Shown: positions 7,393 through 16,006, numbered from the stretch's first letter. The stretch: DNA of 64,000 nt from Clostridia bacterium (GCA_017472285.1 JAFUQQ010000004.1:1-64000), one strand, 5' to 3'. Notes: a model not told the origin generated them from the letters alone. Numbers and translations: made by a program.

Positions 7393-8559
7393 TTATTTAG
7401 CAGCGTCTTCGAGGTAAGAAGTGTAAGCGTCGAGCTGATCGATGGAAGAACCAAAGATTACGTAGTCAATTTCTACTTTGTTACCCTGCTTGATGTTTGC
7501 ACGGGTATCACCAAAGCTTGCCTGAGAAACGTTACCATTGTTGGTACCAGCAGCATAAGCACCCATGAAGTGGAACTTGATACCAACGATTGTGGGAGAC
7601 CACATCCAGTTGTTACCCTGAGTTGTGGAACCGTTGGAGATGCTACCAGCAGCCTTAACAGCGTCTACCCAACCCATGTAAGAGGAGTGAGTGTTCTTGT
7701 AGTAAGCAACACCTGCGAGGAAGTTAACGTCATAGGTGTAAGTGTCGAATTCAGTTGCAGGATCAGCAGTGAACTTCTTGTCAGAAGCGGAAGCAGGAGC
7801 ACCGCCCTGGAGATACATACATGTAGCAATCTGTGCATGAGACCAAGAAGCGTCAGAAGCCTTCATGAAGTGGATGGACATCATGTTGTTGTTAGTAGCG
7901 TTGAGCATTCTAACCTGCATATACTGGTGCTTACCAACCCAAGATTTACCAACGTTAGCAGTGGTGAAGGGAGCACCGCTCCATGCACCCCAACCGGGCA
8001 TAAGTTCAGCGTCGAAGTCGTAAGTTACGATGTTTTCGAAGCAAAGAGCGAATGTGTCAACATCGAGACCGGACTTGTAGTCCTGAGTAGCGTAGAGAAC
8101 CCAAGTATCTTCAGTGTATTCAATTGCGAGGTATTCAGCATTGTACTTGAGGATGCTTGTGAGGTATTCGTGAGAAGTGAGACCTTCGTCTTCAGCTTTG
8201 GTCTTTGTACCAAAGTCGAAACGAGCGTAAAGCGGAACAGTTGTACCGGTTGTGATCGCACCTGTGGTTGTTTCAGAAGTTGTAGTTTCTGTGGTTGTTT
8301 CAGTTGTGGTTTCAGAAGTTGTGGTTTCTGTGGTTGTTTCAGTTGTGGTTTCAGAAGTTGTAGTTTCTGTGGTTGTTTCAGTTGTGGTTTCAGAAGTTGT
8401 GGTTTCGGTTGTTGTTTCTGTTGTAGTGTCAGAAGTTGTGGTTTCAGTAGTTGTAGCTTCAGTTGTGGTGTCTTCGGGCTTATCCTTGTCGCAACCAACG
8501 AGGGCGAGGACAGCAAAGAGCATAGCAACTACCATGATGAGGGACAAGATTCTCTTCAT
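7393..8559 (-). CDS. Thr-rich-linker lipoprotein with a probable carbohydrate-binding-like domain
   Basis: A 388-aa exported lipoprotein. Residues 1-23 form a signal ending LVGC (Cys23). Residues about 30-108 are a low-complexity TTTE/TTTSE linker encoded by near-identical 39-bp repeats. The C-terminal domain (about 115-388) begins ARFDFGTKTKAEDEG and ends near KVEIDYVIFGSSIDQL, a type of ending seen in jelly-roll carbohydrate-binding and surface-display modules. I do not recognise a named family. The upstream promoter is consensus and a strong terminator follows. The DKDKPEDTT start of the mature protein resembles the DKDQPDNTS of lipoprotein paralog 2, suggesting exchange of the exported leader between these genes. 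Confidence 0.65.
   Translation of the reverse strand: MKRILSLIMVVAMLFAVLALVGCDKDKPEDTTTEATTTETTTSDTTTETTTETTTSETTTETTTETTTSETTTETTTETTTSETTTETTTETTTSETTTGAITTGTTVPLYARFDFGTKTKAEDEGLTSHEYLTSILKYNAEYLAIEYTEDTWVLYATQDYKSGLDVDTFALCFENIVTYDFDAELMPGWGAWSGAPFTTANVGKSWVGKHQYMQVRMLNATNNNMMSIHFMKASDASWSHAQIATCMYLQGGAPASASDKKFTADPATEFDTYTYDVNFLAGVAYYKNTHSSYMGWVDAVKAAGSISNGSTTQGNNWMWSPTIVGIKFHFMGAYAAGTNNGNVSQASFGDTRANIKQGNKVEIDYVIFGSSIDQLDAYTSYLEDAAK
8261..8440. repeat. 39-bp tandem repeats coding for the Thr/Glu linker
   Basis: At least four nearly identical 39-bp units encode SETTTETTTETTT. They stay in frame and lie wholly inside the lipoprotein gene. A tract like this can change copy number by slippage or recombination. 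Confidence 0.85.
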
Positions 8560-8650
8560 AAAAATAGTTCTCCTTTAAAAATTTTAATAAAAATAAATTT
8601 TGGATGGCATTTGGTACCGTCTGAAAATACCCCATGCCGTGCTTATTGCT

Positions 8651-8679
8651 ATTATAGCACCATTTTTCTGATTTGTCAA
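8651..8679 (-). promoter_or_regulatory. Sigma-A-type promoter of the Thr-rich lipoprotein
   Basis: Minus strand TTGACA (8674-8679), 17-bp spacer, TATAAT (8651-8656). It leaves a leader of about 85 nt. Confidence 0.85.
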
Positions 8680-8867
8680 TATGAATATTGAAATAATATT
8701 GCAGTTTTTTAAAAAAATTATTTTTGGATTTTTATGGATAAACACGGTAAAGGTATATATGTATTTCTTTTGTTGAATCGTATAAATACATCATTTTGTG
8801 AACTAATACAATTGCCCAAAAAAGAGTGACAAAGACTGTCGATTTTATTCAAAAATGCCCAATACGA
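8680..8867. other. AT-rich intergenic stretch without recognisable features
   Basis: Together with the promoter on its left and the terminator on its right this fills the 374-bp gap between the Thr-rich lipoprotein and the M23 gene. I see no ORF with a ribosome binding site and no clear hairpin in it. Confidence 0.5.
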
Positions 8868-8897
8868 AAAAATCCCTCATCATTGAGGGATTTTTCA
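8868..8897 (-). terminator. Terminator after the M23 gene
   Basis: Stem AAAAATCCCTCA/TGAGGGATTTTT, short loop, T run on the minus strand. Confidence 0.85.
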
Positions 8898-8933
8898 AAA
8901 AATTTACAAATTATATTATATAAATGGGAATGA

Positions 8934-9623
8934 TTATTGATCTTCATAATTTGTAGTCGGCTCGATCGGGATGACTGTGAAATGAGCGAGCGGATTTTCA
9001 CAGATGTCATCCTTATACATTTCAAAATGAAGATGCGGTTCTTCGGAAATTTCGATTAGCGCAGTATCTCCGACATAGCCGATCTCATCACCGGCTTTCA
9101 CGGTCGCTCCGGCTTCAATTCCCGCGGGGACGGCAGTCTGCATATTCTGATAAACGGTCTTATAACCATCCGCATGGCTGATAACGACGGTCTGTCCCAT
9201 CATCGGATGAAATTCAACAGATTCCACGGTACCGTCTGCAACGGCGTAAACGGATGAACCGATCTCTGCTTCCACGTCAATGCCCATATGCACGCGGTAA
9301 TCCTCCATCGTATTGGAAAAAACGGGGATATCCGCCGACCATTCCTTGATGACGTTACCGACGGTAACGGGCGAAATGAAGCTGACTTTTTCGATCACGA
9401 CGGGGGTTGTCTGTGAAGTGGAGTCAGTCTGTTCGGGTTTCTGTGTCTTTTGCGTGCTTTGGGAAGACGAGGACGCAGAGGATTCATTTGTCTTGTCATT
9501 GGGTTTGGCGCGGCGTGCGGATACGACGGCGATGACCGTAACGCTGATCGCAACGACGACGAGCAAGGACAGTGCGATGGAGAGTGCGCGGTTCATTTGT
9601 AATTTCTTTTGATTTTGATTCAT
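8934..9623 (-). CDS. SpoIIQ-like membrane-anchored M23 (LytM) protein
   Basis: A 229-aa protein with a short cytosolic N-terminus, one membrane span (about residues 14-36), a Ser/Thr/Gln/Lys linker (40-72) and a C-terminal LytM domain. The zinc motifs are intact: H112xxxD116 (HMGID) and H197xH199 (HLHFE), so it could be an active endopeptidase. The size and arrangement match SpoIIQ, the forespore half of the SpoIIQ-SpoIIIAH channel made across the two sporulation membranes. The 98-bp gap upstream holds a near-perfect sigma-F-type promoter (9666-9694), which fits since spoIIQ is a sigma-F gene in Bacillus. Alternative: a general cell-wall M23 hydrolase. The promoter favours SpoIIQ. Confidence 0.7.
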   Translation of the reverse strand: MNQNQKKLQMNRALSIALSLLVVVAISVTVIAVVSARRAKPNDKTNESSASSSSQSTQKTQKPEQTDSTSQTTPVVIEKVSFISPVTVGNVIKEWSADIPVFSNTMEDYRVHMGIDVEAEIGSSVYAVADGTVESVEFHPMMGQTVVISHADGYKTVYQNMQTAVPAGIEAGATVKAGDEIGYVGDTALIEISEEPHLHFEMYKDDICENPLAHFTVIPIEPTTNYEDQ

Positions 9624-9665
9624 AAAAACAATTCCTTTCTGCCCTGTGGGCGTATGAACTGCTTT

Positions 9666-9694
9666 TATTGTCGCCTGAAAATCAGAATTTATAC
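9666..9694 (-). promoter_or_regulatory. Sigma-F-type promoter of the spoIIQ-like gene
   Basis: Minus strand: -35 GTATA (9690-9694), 14-bp spacer, -10 GGCGACAATA (9666-9675), matching GGnRAnAnTR at all defined positions. The -10 is 43 bp from the ATG. Confidence 0.65.
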
Positions 9695-9721
9695 AATTTT
9701 TTCAAAAAATCTCTTAAATTG

Positions 9722-10363
9722 CTATTTACCGATCATATAACCGAGTCCGCGCACCGTCACGATCATACGCACGTCAAAACGGTGATCGATCTTGGCTCTT
9801 AAATAATTGATATAAACGTCAACGACGTTGGTTTTTGTTTCCGCATCGGAAAAAATTTCTTTCAAAGCTCTTTCTCTGGAAATGGCGGTGCCGCGATTCT
9901 GATACAGGAGCGCAAGCAAGGCGTATTCCTTTTGTGTGAGTGAAATTTTTTCTCCTTTATAATATGCGGAACGCGTTTCATTATCCAAAGCGAGCGATTC
10001 CGAAGGACTTTTGCGTTTGGGTATGCGCATGATTCTTTGATGATCGGTTTCTTCCACAAAAAGCGAAGCAAAGAAATCCTCAAGATCGATCGGGCGCGTG
10101 ACCGTATAATATTTGGTCAGCTCCTGTGTTGGTATCGCCGCAAGCTCACCGGGATAACCGAAAAGGATGATATCGTAAGGAAAATACGGCAGCGTATTTT
10201 CCTTTAAAAAACGGGCATCGATAATCGCAATATGTGCGCGTGAAAGCGCATCTCCGATTTCCTCAGCATTGCTTGCGGAAAGTACAGAAATATTTTTTTC
10301 TTCAAATTCAAGGGCGAGCATCCTTGCGAACACGGGATCCTTCGCCGCGATCAGTACGTTCAT
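9722..10363 (-). CDS. OmpR-family response regulator with a degenerate receiver
   Basis: A 213-aa regulator with an N-terminal receiver-like domain (about 1-105) and a C-terminal OmpR/PhoB winged helix (about 118-213, with LTQKEYALLALLYQN, VVDVYINYLRAKID and VRGLGYMIGK). The usual phospho-acceptor Asp is present (D49 in AIIDARF), but the acidic pair that binds magnesium is replaced by Ala-Lys (AAKD at 6-9) and the conserved Lys-Pro is Arg-Pro (R90 P91). It probably does not work by normal phosphorylation. No histidine kinase is adjacent. A family C hairpin repeat sits 12 nt upstream of the start, just before the GAAAGGAGGG ribosome binding site. Its targets are unknown; it is upstream of the spoIIQ-like gene on the same strand. 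Confidence 0.8.
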   Translation of the reverse strand: MNVLIAAKDPVFARMLALEFEEKNISVLSASNAEEIGDALSRAHIAIIDARFLKENTLPYFPYDIILFGYPGELAAIPTQELTKYYTVTRPIDLEDFFASLFVEETDHQRIMRIPKRKSPSESLALDNETRSAYYKGEKISLTQKEYALLALLYQNRGTAISRERALKEIFSDAETKTNVVDVYINYLRAKIDHRFDVRMIVTVRGLGYMIGK

Positions 10364-10375
10364 AACCCTCCTTTC

Positions 10376-10456
10376 GCTTTTTCTTTACAAAAAGAAAAAG
10401 CTCGGAACTCGCAAAAAGAAATGCTATGTGGTTCCTCTGTCTTTATTTTGATGAGA
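10376..10456 (-). repeat. Family C modular repeat, copy C1
   Basis: Hairpin GCTTTTTCTTT/AAAGAAAAAGC (10376-10401) with a head module to its right, which on the minus strand contains ATAAAGACAGAGGAACCACA. On the minus strand the order is head, hairpin, ribosome binding site, ATG of the response regulator. It fills the gap between the topoisomerase gene end and the regulator start. Confidence 0.75.
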
Positions 10457-10458
10457 TT

Positions 10459-12669
10459 TTATGATCCTTCCTTTTTTGCCACGCTGTTACCTGTTGCGGG
10501 GAACTTATTTTTTCTGCATTTTTCGTAGCCCGTATAATGTGTTTCGGGGGTACGGGTTGCAAAGACGAGCTTCTGATTCTCTTTGAGATAGAAAAGCTGT
10601 GCGCCCGCAGCGGTACGTGTTGCTTTTTCGGGAATCAAAGAAGAATTGATATAGATAGCCTTGCCCGCATCATTGACGAGGAGCATATCAAAGGGTTCGG
10701 ATTCATAGAATGCGCAGACAAGGGGTGAACCATCGGAGTAAGCGTTGATGAGTTTTTTTCTTGCGGATTTTGTTTCATACGATGAGATCGGAACGCGGAT
10801 GCCTCTGCCGTTTTCAAAGATATAAACGAAATAATGATTATCCTCATAAGCGGTAATGGCTTTGACTGCCATCACGCGTTCACCGTCCTCAAACCCGAGC
10901 TTGACGGGGATATAATCACCGAGGACGGAAGATTTTTTGATCTCAAAATCAGAAGCCTTGGCTTTATATATCTTCTGGCGGTCGGAAACAAAGAGGAGCT
11001 CGGAAATATTTTCTGCGTCCTCGATCTGCACGATTTCATCGCCCGATTTCACAGCTTGATCTTCACTCATGCGGAAAGATTGCAGCGTGATCTTTTTGAA
11101 ATAGCCGTCTTTGGAAAGGACGAGCTTGACGTTATAATTTTCAATGAAGGCATCCTCGCTGTATTTGGTGAGGGAATCTTCATAGATGAGTTTGGTTTTT
11201 CTGGGTTGCGCGTATTTCTTCTTGATATCTTCGAGCTGTTTGACGATGCGGTTCTTCATCTTCTTTTCAGAAGCGATGGTGCTTTCAAGTTCAGCGATCT
11301 CTTTTTTGAGGGTTTCCATTTCGCGCACGCGCTCGGTGATATATTCGCGGTTGAGATAACGGAGTTTGATCTCCGCGATGTATTCTGCCTGTGTTTCATC
11401 GATCGCGAAACCTTTCATGAGGTTGGGAATGACTTCCTTTTCCATTGCGGTTTCACGGATGATGCGGATGGCTTTATCGATATCAAGACGGATTTTATCC
11501 AGACCTTCAAGCAGATGGAGTTTTTCTTTCTTTTTGGTGAGATCAAAAGAAAATTCGCGGCGCAGACAATTCATGCGGAAACGGATCCATTCATCGATGA
11601 TACCGCGCAGACCGAGCTGACGGGGATTGCCGTCGATGAGGATGTTGAAGTTACAGGAGAAGGAGTCCTGCAAAGGTGTTTTTTGGAAGAGCTTTGCCAT
11701 GAGTTTATCGGGATCGGTACCGCGGCGCAGATCAAGGGTCAGTTTGAAACCGTTGAGGTCGATCTCGTCGCGCACGTCCGTGACTTCCTTGAGAGAACCC
11801 GCTTTGATCATATCGGTCAGTTTTTTCATAATGACTTCGATCGAAGTGGAATAAGGAATTTCTTTGATATCGATACAGCCTGCGTCTTTATCGTAAACGT
11901 AGCGCGCGCGGAGCGGGATATTGCCTCTGCCTGTTTCATAGACTTCACGCATACGGTCACGGTTATAGATCAGGAGCGCACCGCCCGAAAAGTCGGGGGC
12001 TTTGATGATATCGAGAAGTTCATCGGTTGTCGTTTTTTCATTTTTCAGAACGGCGATCGTACCGTCGCAGACTTCCGCAAGGTTGAAAGAACAGATTTGG
12101 CTTGCCATACCGACCGCGATACCCATATTGGGCGAAACGAGGATATTCGGGAATGCTGTCGGAAGCAGCACAGGTTCTTTCATGGTGTTGTCATAGTTAT
12201 CGACGAAATCCACGGCATCTTTATCGATACCGCGGAAGATTTCCGCGCTGATCGCATCCAGCTTGACTTCGGTATAACGGGATGCGGCAAAAGCCATATC
12301 TCTGCTGTATACTTTACCAAAGCTTCCTTTGGAATCGACGAGCGGATGGAGAAGCGCTTCGTTGCCGCGTGTCAGACGTACCATCGTTTCATAGATCGCC
12401 ATGTCGCCGTGCGGATTGAGCTTCATCGTCTGACCGACGACGTTCGCGCTTTTGGTTCGGTGTCCCGTGAGAAGTCCCATTTTATACATGGTATAGAGGA
12501 GCTTTCTATGCGAGGGTTTGAAACCGTCGATCTCGGGAATGGCACGGGAAACGATAACGCTCATAACGTAGGGCATATAGTTTTTTTCAATGGTTTCCGT
12601 GATCGGCTGAAGCGTGATTTCTGCGGGAGTGATCTCTGTATTAGAAGGCTTTTTTGCTTTTCTTGCCAT
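10459..12669 (-). CDS. Type IIA DNA topoisomerase subunit A (ParC/GyrA-like)
   Basis: A 736-aa cleavage-and-religation subunit of a type IIA topoisomerase. The winged-helix/tower core is at the N-terminus: YMPYVMSVIVSRAIPEIDG, the quinolone-region motif NPHGDMAIYETM and the catalytic tyrosine in AASRYTEVK. A coiled-coil segment lies around 400-480, followed by a C-terminal domain shorter than in GyrA, which makes the protein nearer ParC. It lies downstream of the ATPase subunit on the same strand, with a 212-bp gap holding a family A repeat. The pair differs from ordinary GyrA/GyrB in several motifs and probably acts as the decatenating enzyme (topoisomerase IV type). Symbol withheld because ParC versus GyrA cannot be settled here. 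Confidence 0.88.
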   Translation of the reverse strand: MARKAKKPSNTEITPAEITLQPITETIEKNYMPYVMSVIVSRAIPEIDGFKPSHRKLLYTMYKMGLLTGHRTKSANVVGQTMKLNPHGDMAIYETMVRLTRGNEALLHPLVDSKGSFGKVYSRDMAFAASRYTEVKLDAISAEIFRGIDKDAVDFVDNYDNTMKEPVLLPTAFPNILVSPNMGIAVGMASQICSFNLAEVCDGTIAVLKNEKTTTDELLDIIKAPDFSGGALLIYNRDRMREVYETGRGNIPLRARYVYDKDAGCIDIKEIPYSTSIEVIMKKLTDMIKAGSLKEVTDVRDEIDLNGFKLTLDLRRGTDPDKLMAKLFQKTPLQDSFSCNFNILIDGNPRQLGLRGIIDEWIRFRMNCLRREFSFDLTKKKEKLHLLEGLDKIRLDIDKAIRIIRETAMEKEVIPNLMKGFAIDETQAEYIAEIKLRYLNREYITERVREMETLKKEIAELESTIASEKKMKNRIVKQLEDIKKKYAQPRKTKLIYEDSLTKYSEDAFIENYNVKLVLSKDGYFKKITLQSFRMSEDQAVKSGDEIVQIEDAENISELLFVSDRQKIYKAKASDFEIKKSSVLGDYIPVKLGFEDGERVMAVKAITAYEDNHYFVYIFENGRGIRVPISSYETKSARKKLINAYSDGSPLVCAFYESEPFDMLLVNDAGKAIYINSSLIPEKATRTAAGAQLFYLKENQKLVFATRTPETHYTGYEKCRKNKFPATGNSVAKKEGS

Positions 12670-12695
12670 AGATATTCTGTGATCCTTTCATCAGA

Positions 12696-12812
12696 TTTGT
12701 TCGATAAACCCGAAAACAGATTCTTCGATGCGCCCTCCCGTGTCATTCTGAGCGTACTTTCGATACGAAAGAGCGAACGAATCTCGGGAGGGCTTACTCA
12801 GAATGACAGTCA
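12696..12812. repeat. Family A dispersed repeat, copy A2
   Basis: The inverted core GCCCTCCCG (12732-12740)/CGGGAGGGC (12785-12793) encloses GTGTCATTCTGAGCG and GAACGAATCT, and is followed by CTCAGAATGACAGTC. Copy A3 near 36.9 kb shares both the core and the flanking TTTGTTCGATAA. It lies inside the topoisomerase operon. Confidence 0.85.
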
Positions 12813-12881
12813 AGGCATATTGGGCATTATCGAATAAATGTATTTATATAATATTTAGGAAAGTTTTTTTAGGGGAGCCGT

Positions 12882-14876
12882 TTAAATATCGGCATCTGCG
12901 AGATAATTTTTGCCGTAATTTGCGATGAAGCGTTTTCTTTCGGGCAGATCGTCGCCGAGGAGGGTTTCAAAGATGTATTCTGTTTTTTCTTTCTCGGCTT
13001 CCGTGATCTTGATGAGTCTGCGTGTTTCGGGATTCATCGTGGTCTGCCACATCATTTCGGGTTCGTTTTCACCAAGACCTTTGGAACGCTGGAGCGTATA
13101 TTTCGCGCCTTTGAGCCCCGCAACGATCTTTGCTTTTTCATTTTCATCGTAAGCGAAAAGGATTTCATCTTTGCAAGTGATCTCGTAGAGCGGGGATTCC
13201 GCGATAAAGACCTTGCCTTCTTTGATGAGCGTGGGGAGCAGACGGTAGAAAAGGGTAAGGAGCAGAGTACGGATCTGGAAACCGTCCTCATCGGCATCGG
13301 TACAGATGATGATTTTATTCCATTTGAGCTGAGAAAGATCAAAGATACTTTGTTCTTTATGCTTGCCTCCGACTTCAACACCGCATCCGATGACTTTCAG
13401 AAGATCGGTAATGATTTCGCTTTTGAAGATACGGTCATAATCCGCTTTCAGACAGTTGAGTGTCTTACCGCGCACGGGAATGATCGCCTGAAATTCGGAG
13501 TTTCGTCCGAGCTTGACGGATGTCATCGCGGAGTCACCTTCTACGATATAAAGCTCGCGGATATTCGGGTCTTTGGAACGGCAGGAAACGAATTTTTCGA
13601 CACGGTTGGCAACGTCCGTCTGGGAAGCGAGCTTCTTTTTGAGATTCAGACGGGTATTTTCCGCATTCTCACGGCTTTTTTTATTGATAAGAACTTGTCC
13701 CGTGATCTTTTCCGCATCGGCAGGATTTTCAATGAAATAATATTCGATCTGTTTTTTGAGATAGCTTGTCAGATGATCGGCGATGAATTCATTGGAGATC
13801 GCTTTTTTCGTCTGGTTGGCATAAGAGGTCTGTGTGGAGGAGCTGTTGATAATCAGAACAAGGCTGTCTTCCACGTCGGCAAACGTGATTTTGCCTTCTG
13901 TTTTATTATATTTACCGTTGTTTCGGAGGTATTTATCGATCGCATAAACAAAAGCGGCTTTCGTTGCTTTGTCGGGAGAACCGCCGTGCTCAAGAAAGCT
14001 GGAGTTATGGTAATATTCGATGAGATTGACGGTATTGGAGAAGCAGAAAGAAATTTCCGCTTTGAAATCGTATTCGGGTCTGTCCGCTCTGTCACGACCG
14101 CGGGCTTCCGTTTTCCAAAAAACAGGCGGTGTCAGGGCGGTATCGCCGACCGTTTTTGCGATATAATCACGGATACCGTTTTCGCAATAATATTCTTTTT
14201 CCCAAAACGTACCGTCCTCGTTTTCCCAACGGAAGAAGAAACGGAGTCCCGCATTGACGATGGACTGACGTTCCAGAACGGTTTCATAATATTCACGGGG
14301 AATATCGATCGACGTAAAAACTTCAAGGTCGGGTTTCCAAAGAACGACAGTACCGGTTCTTTGCATTTTTTTCGAGGTGAGCAGGGTACGGATGAGTTCG
14401 CCGCTGGGATTGCCTTTTTTGAAATTCATTTCCAGCATTTCCGTTTTGCGATAGGATTGTACTTTCATGTATTCGGAGCTGTACTGCGTGGAAGCCGCAC
14501 CAAGACCGTTCAGACCGAGAGAATATTTATAATTTGCGTTTTCATCGGAGTTGTTGCTGTATTTACCGCCCGCGTAAAGCTCGCAGTAAACAAGCTCCCA
14601 GTTATATTTCTTTTCTTTTTCGTTATAATCGAGCGGTACGCCGCGTCCGAAGTCTTCAATACAGATCGAGCCATTGCGGTAGGCGGTGACGTTGATTCTC
14701 GTGCCGTAACCTTCTTTGGCTTCGTCAACGGAGTTGGAAAGTATCTCGAAAACGGAATGTTCACAGCCTTCCAGACCGTCCGAGCCGAAAATAACGGCGG
14801 GACGTTTTCGTACGCGGTCCGCGCCTTTGAGCATGGTGATACTGCTGTCATCGTATACGGGAGTTTTTTTTGCCAT
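12882..14876 (-). CDS. Type IIA DNA topoisomerase subunit B (ParE/GyrB-like)
   Basis: A 664-aa ATPase subunit that drives strand passage with the downstream subunit A. Motifs in order: GHKL ATP site with the magnesium Asn in EILSNSVDEA, DFGRGVPLDYNE, an ATP lid region near KYSLGLNGLGAA, the QTK-type loop in ANQTKKAIS, then TOPRIM residues EGDSAMTS and DADEDGFQIR, and a C-terminal GLGENEPEMMWQTTMNPE block. The lengths of domains are standard. Several canonical spots are altered (for example YKYSLGLNGLGAASTQ in place of the usual GGLHGVG), typical of the second topoisomerase type found in Clostridia. It is the first gene of the operon; a promoter candidate lies at 15109-15137. Confidence 0.87.
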   Translation of the reverse strand: MAKKTPVYDDSSITMLKGADRVRKRPAVIFGSDGLEGCEHSVFEILSNSVDEAKEGYGTRINVTAYRNGSICIEDFGRGVPLDYNEKEKKYNWELVYCELYAGGKYSNNSDENANYKYSLGLNGLGAASTQYSSEYMKVQSYRKTEMLEMNFKKGNPSGELIRTLLTSKKMQRTGTVVLWKPDLEVFTSIDIPREYYETVLERQSIVNAGLRFFFRWENEDGTFWEKEYYCENGIRDYIAKTVGDTALTPPVFWKTEARGRDRADRPEYDFKAEISFCFSNTVNLIEYYHNSSFLEHGGSPDKATKAAFVYAIDKYLRNNGKYNKTEGKITFADVEDSLVLIINSSSTQTSYANQTKKAISNEFIADHLTSYLKKQIEYYFIENPADAEKITGQVLINKKSRENAENTRLNLKKKLASQTDVANRVEKFVSCRSKDPNIRELYIVEGDSAMTSVKLGRNSEFQAIIPVRGKTLNCLKADYDRIFKSEIITDLLKVIGCGVEVGGKHKEQSIFDLSQLKWNKIIICTDADEDGFQIRTLLLTLFYRLLPTLIKEGKVFIAESPLYEITCKDEILFAYDENEKAKIVAGLKGAKYTLQRSKGLGENEPEMMWQTTMNPETRRLIKITEAEKEKTEYIFETLLGDDLPERKRFIANYGKNYLADADI

Positions 14877-15108
14877 AAATATTGATCCGATCCTTTCTCT
14901 TTGGTTTCAATCAAAACAGATGTTTGCTTTTTTTTCGGATGCGTGACCTTACGGATCAGGTGGACGCATCGATGTCGGGGATACGGCAGAACACGTTTCC
15001 GCTTCTGCCGAAAAATTGTGGTTGATTTATCTGAAATTTCTGTTATAATCATAATATAGGAGAGATTTTCGCGGTTCTTCACCCGATGTGAAAAGCCGCT
15101 GTGAATCT
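14877..15108. other. Intergenic region between parE-like and queG-like genes
   Basis: This divergent gap has a GGCAGAA/TTCTGCC hairpin (about 14985-15009) and promoter candidates on both strands, described separately. I see no small gene in it. Confidence 0.5.
15022..15049 (+). promoter_or_regulatory. Possible promoter for the queG-like gene
   Basis: TTGATT (15022-15027), 16-bp spacer, TATAAT (15044-15049). The -10 is good, the -35 is two bases off and the leader would be about 135 nt. Confidence 0.4.
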
Positions 15109-15137
15109 ATTATATCACAGAATCTTCAAGGAATCAA
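15109..15137 (-). promoter_or_regulatory. Promoter for the topoisomerase operon
   Basis: Minus strand TTGATT (15132-15137), 17-bp spacer, TATAAT (15109-15114). The inverted repeat CTGTGA-N10-TCACAG (15099-15120) overlaps the -10 and could be an operator. Confidence 0.5.
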
Positions 15138-15187
15138 GGAATTTTTTTGCAAATCAAAAATATTGCAGAAATTTTCAGGGAGAGCTT

Positions 15188-16006
15188 ATGAAAACGATAT
15201 TTGAAAACGAAAAAATCGAATGTTACGGGGTATTGCCGTTTTCCGCTTGCAAATGCCGCCGCCCCGATATCATTGAACGGAAAGGTGTGCGCGCGGAGGA
15301 GATCAGGAGCGCGATTTTGTTTCTCGTTCCATATTATATAAAGGATGAAAGCGGAAATATTTCGCTTTATGCGCGTTCGGGCGATTATCATTTTTATTGT
15401 GATGCGCTTTTTGAAAGGATATTGCCGCTTTTCGAAGAAAAATACGGGGGAAGATTCCTCGGTTTTGCGGATAAATCCCCGATCGAAGAAAATATTGCCG
15501 CATCGAAGGCGGGGCTTGGTGTTGTGGGCGATAATTATATGCTGATGAATGAAAAATACGGTTCGTTTGTATTTATTGCGGAGATTCTTTCCACGGTTTC
15601 GGCGGAAACACTCGGATTTTCGGGTGAAATCGGAGAAATTTCGGCTTGTATGCATTGCGGCGCTTGTAAAAAAGCCTGTCCGATGGTCATTGACGGTATG
15701 GAATGTCTTTCCGCGCTGACGCAGAAAAAAGGGAAGTTTACGGAACGGGAAGAAGCGTATCTTCGGAAATACGGCTCCGTTTGGGGCTGCGATCTCTGTC
15801 AGCTTGCCTGTCCTCTGACGAAAAAAGCGATTGCCGCGGATATCGAAACACCGCTGGATTTTTTCAGAGAAAACAGAATATCCACATTGACTGTGGAAAA
15901 ACTGAACGCAATGTCTGATGAAGAATTTAAAAAACGTGCGTTCTCATGGAGGGGAAAAGCGCCTCTCTTGCGCAATCTTGAAATTCTTTACGGAAACAAA
16001 GAATAA
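15188..16006 (+). CDS. QueG-like epoxyqueuosine reductase family protein
   Basis: A 272-aa iron-sulfur protein. The N-terminal half (about 1-140, with KDESGNISLYARSGDYH and GVVGDNYMLMNEKYGSF) has the DUF1730-type cobalamin-domain pattern of QueG. The second half carries two 4Fe-4S clusters: CMHCGACKKACPM and GCDLCQLACP. QueG reduces epoxyqueuosine to queuosine in tRNA anticodons using cobalamin. It is shorter than the well-studied enzymes (about 350-390 aa) and lacks their C-terminal HEAT region, as is common in Clostridia, so a related reductase function is possible. The start at 15188 follows AGGGAGAGCTT; the longer frame from 15101 has no ribosome binding site. Confidence 0.75.
   Translation: MKTIFENEKIECYGVLPFSACKCRRPDIIERKGVRAEEIRSAILFLVPYYIKDESGNISLYARSGDYHFYCDALFERILPLFEEKYGGRFLGFADKSPIEENIAASKAGLGVVGDNYMLMNEKYGSFVFIAEILSTVSAETLGFSGEIGEISACMHCGACKKACPMVIDGMECLSALTQKKGKFTEREEAYLRKYGSVWGCDLCQLACPLTKKAIAADIETPLDFFRENRISTLTVEKLNAMSDEEFKKRAFSWRGKAPLLRNLEILYGNKE

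Noticed and set aside
8261..8440. Regular 39-bp repeats as a CRISPR array
   Set aside because: Direct adjacency without unique spacers and in-frame coding of a Thr/Glu linker; no cas genes.
10834..12837. 667-codon plus-strand frame
   Set aside because: Shadow of the topoisomerase A subunit gene.
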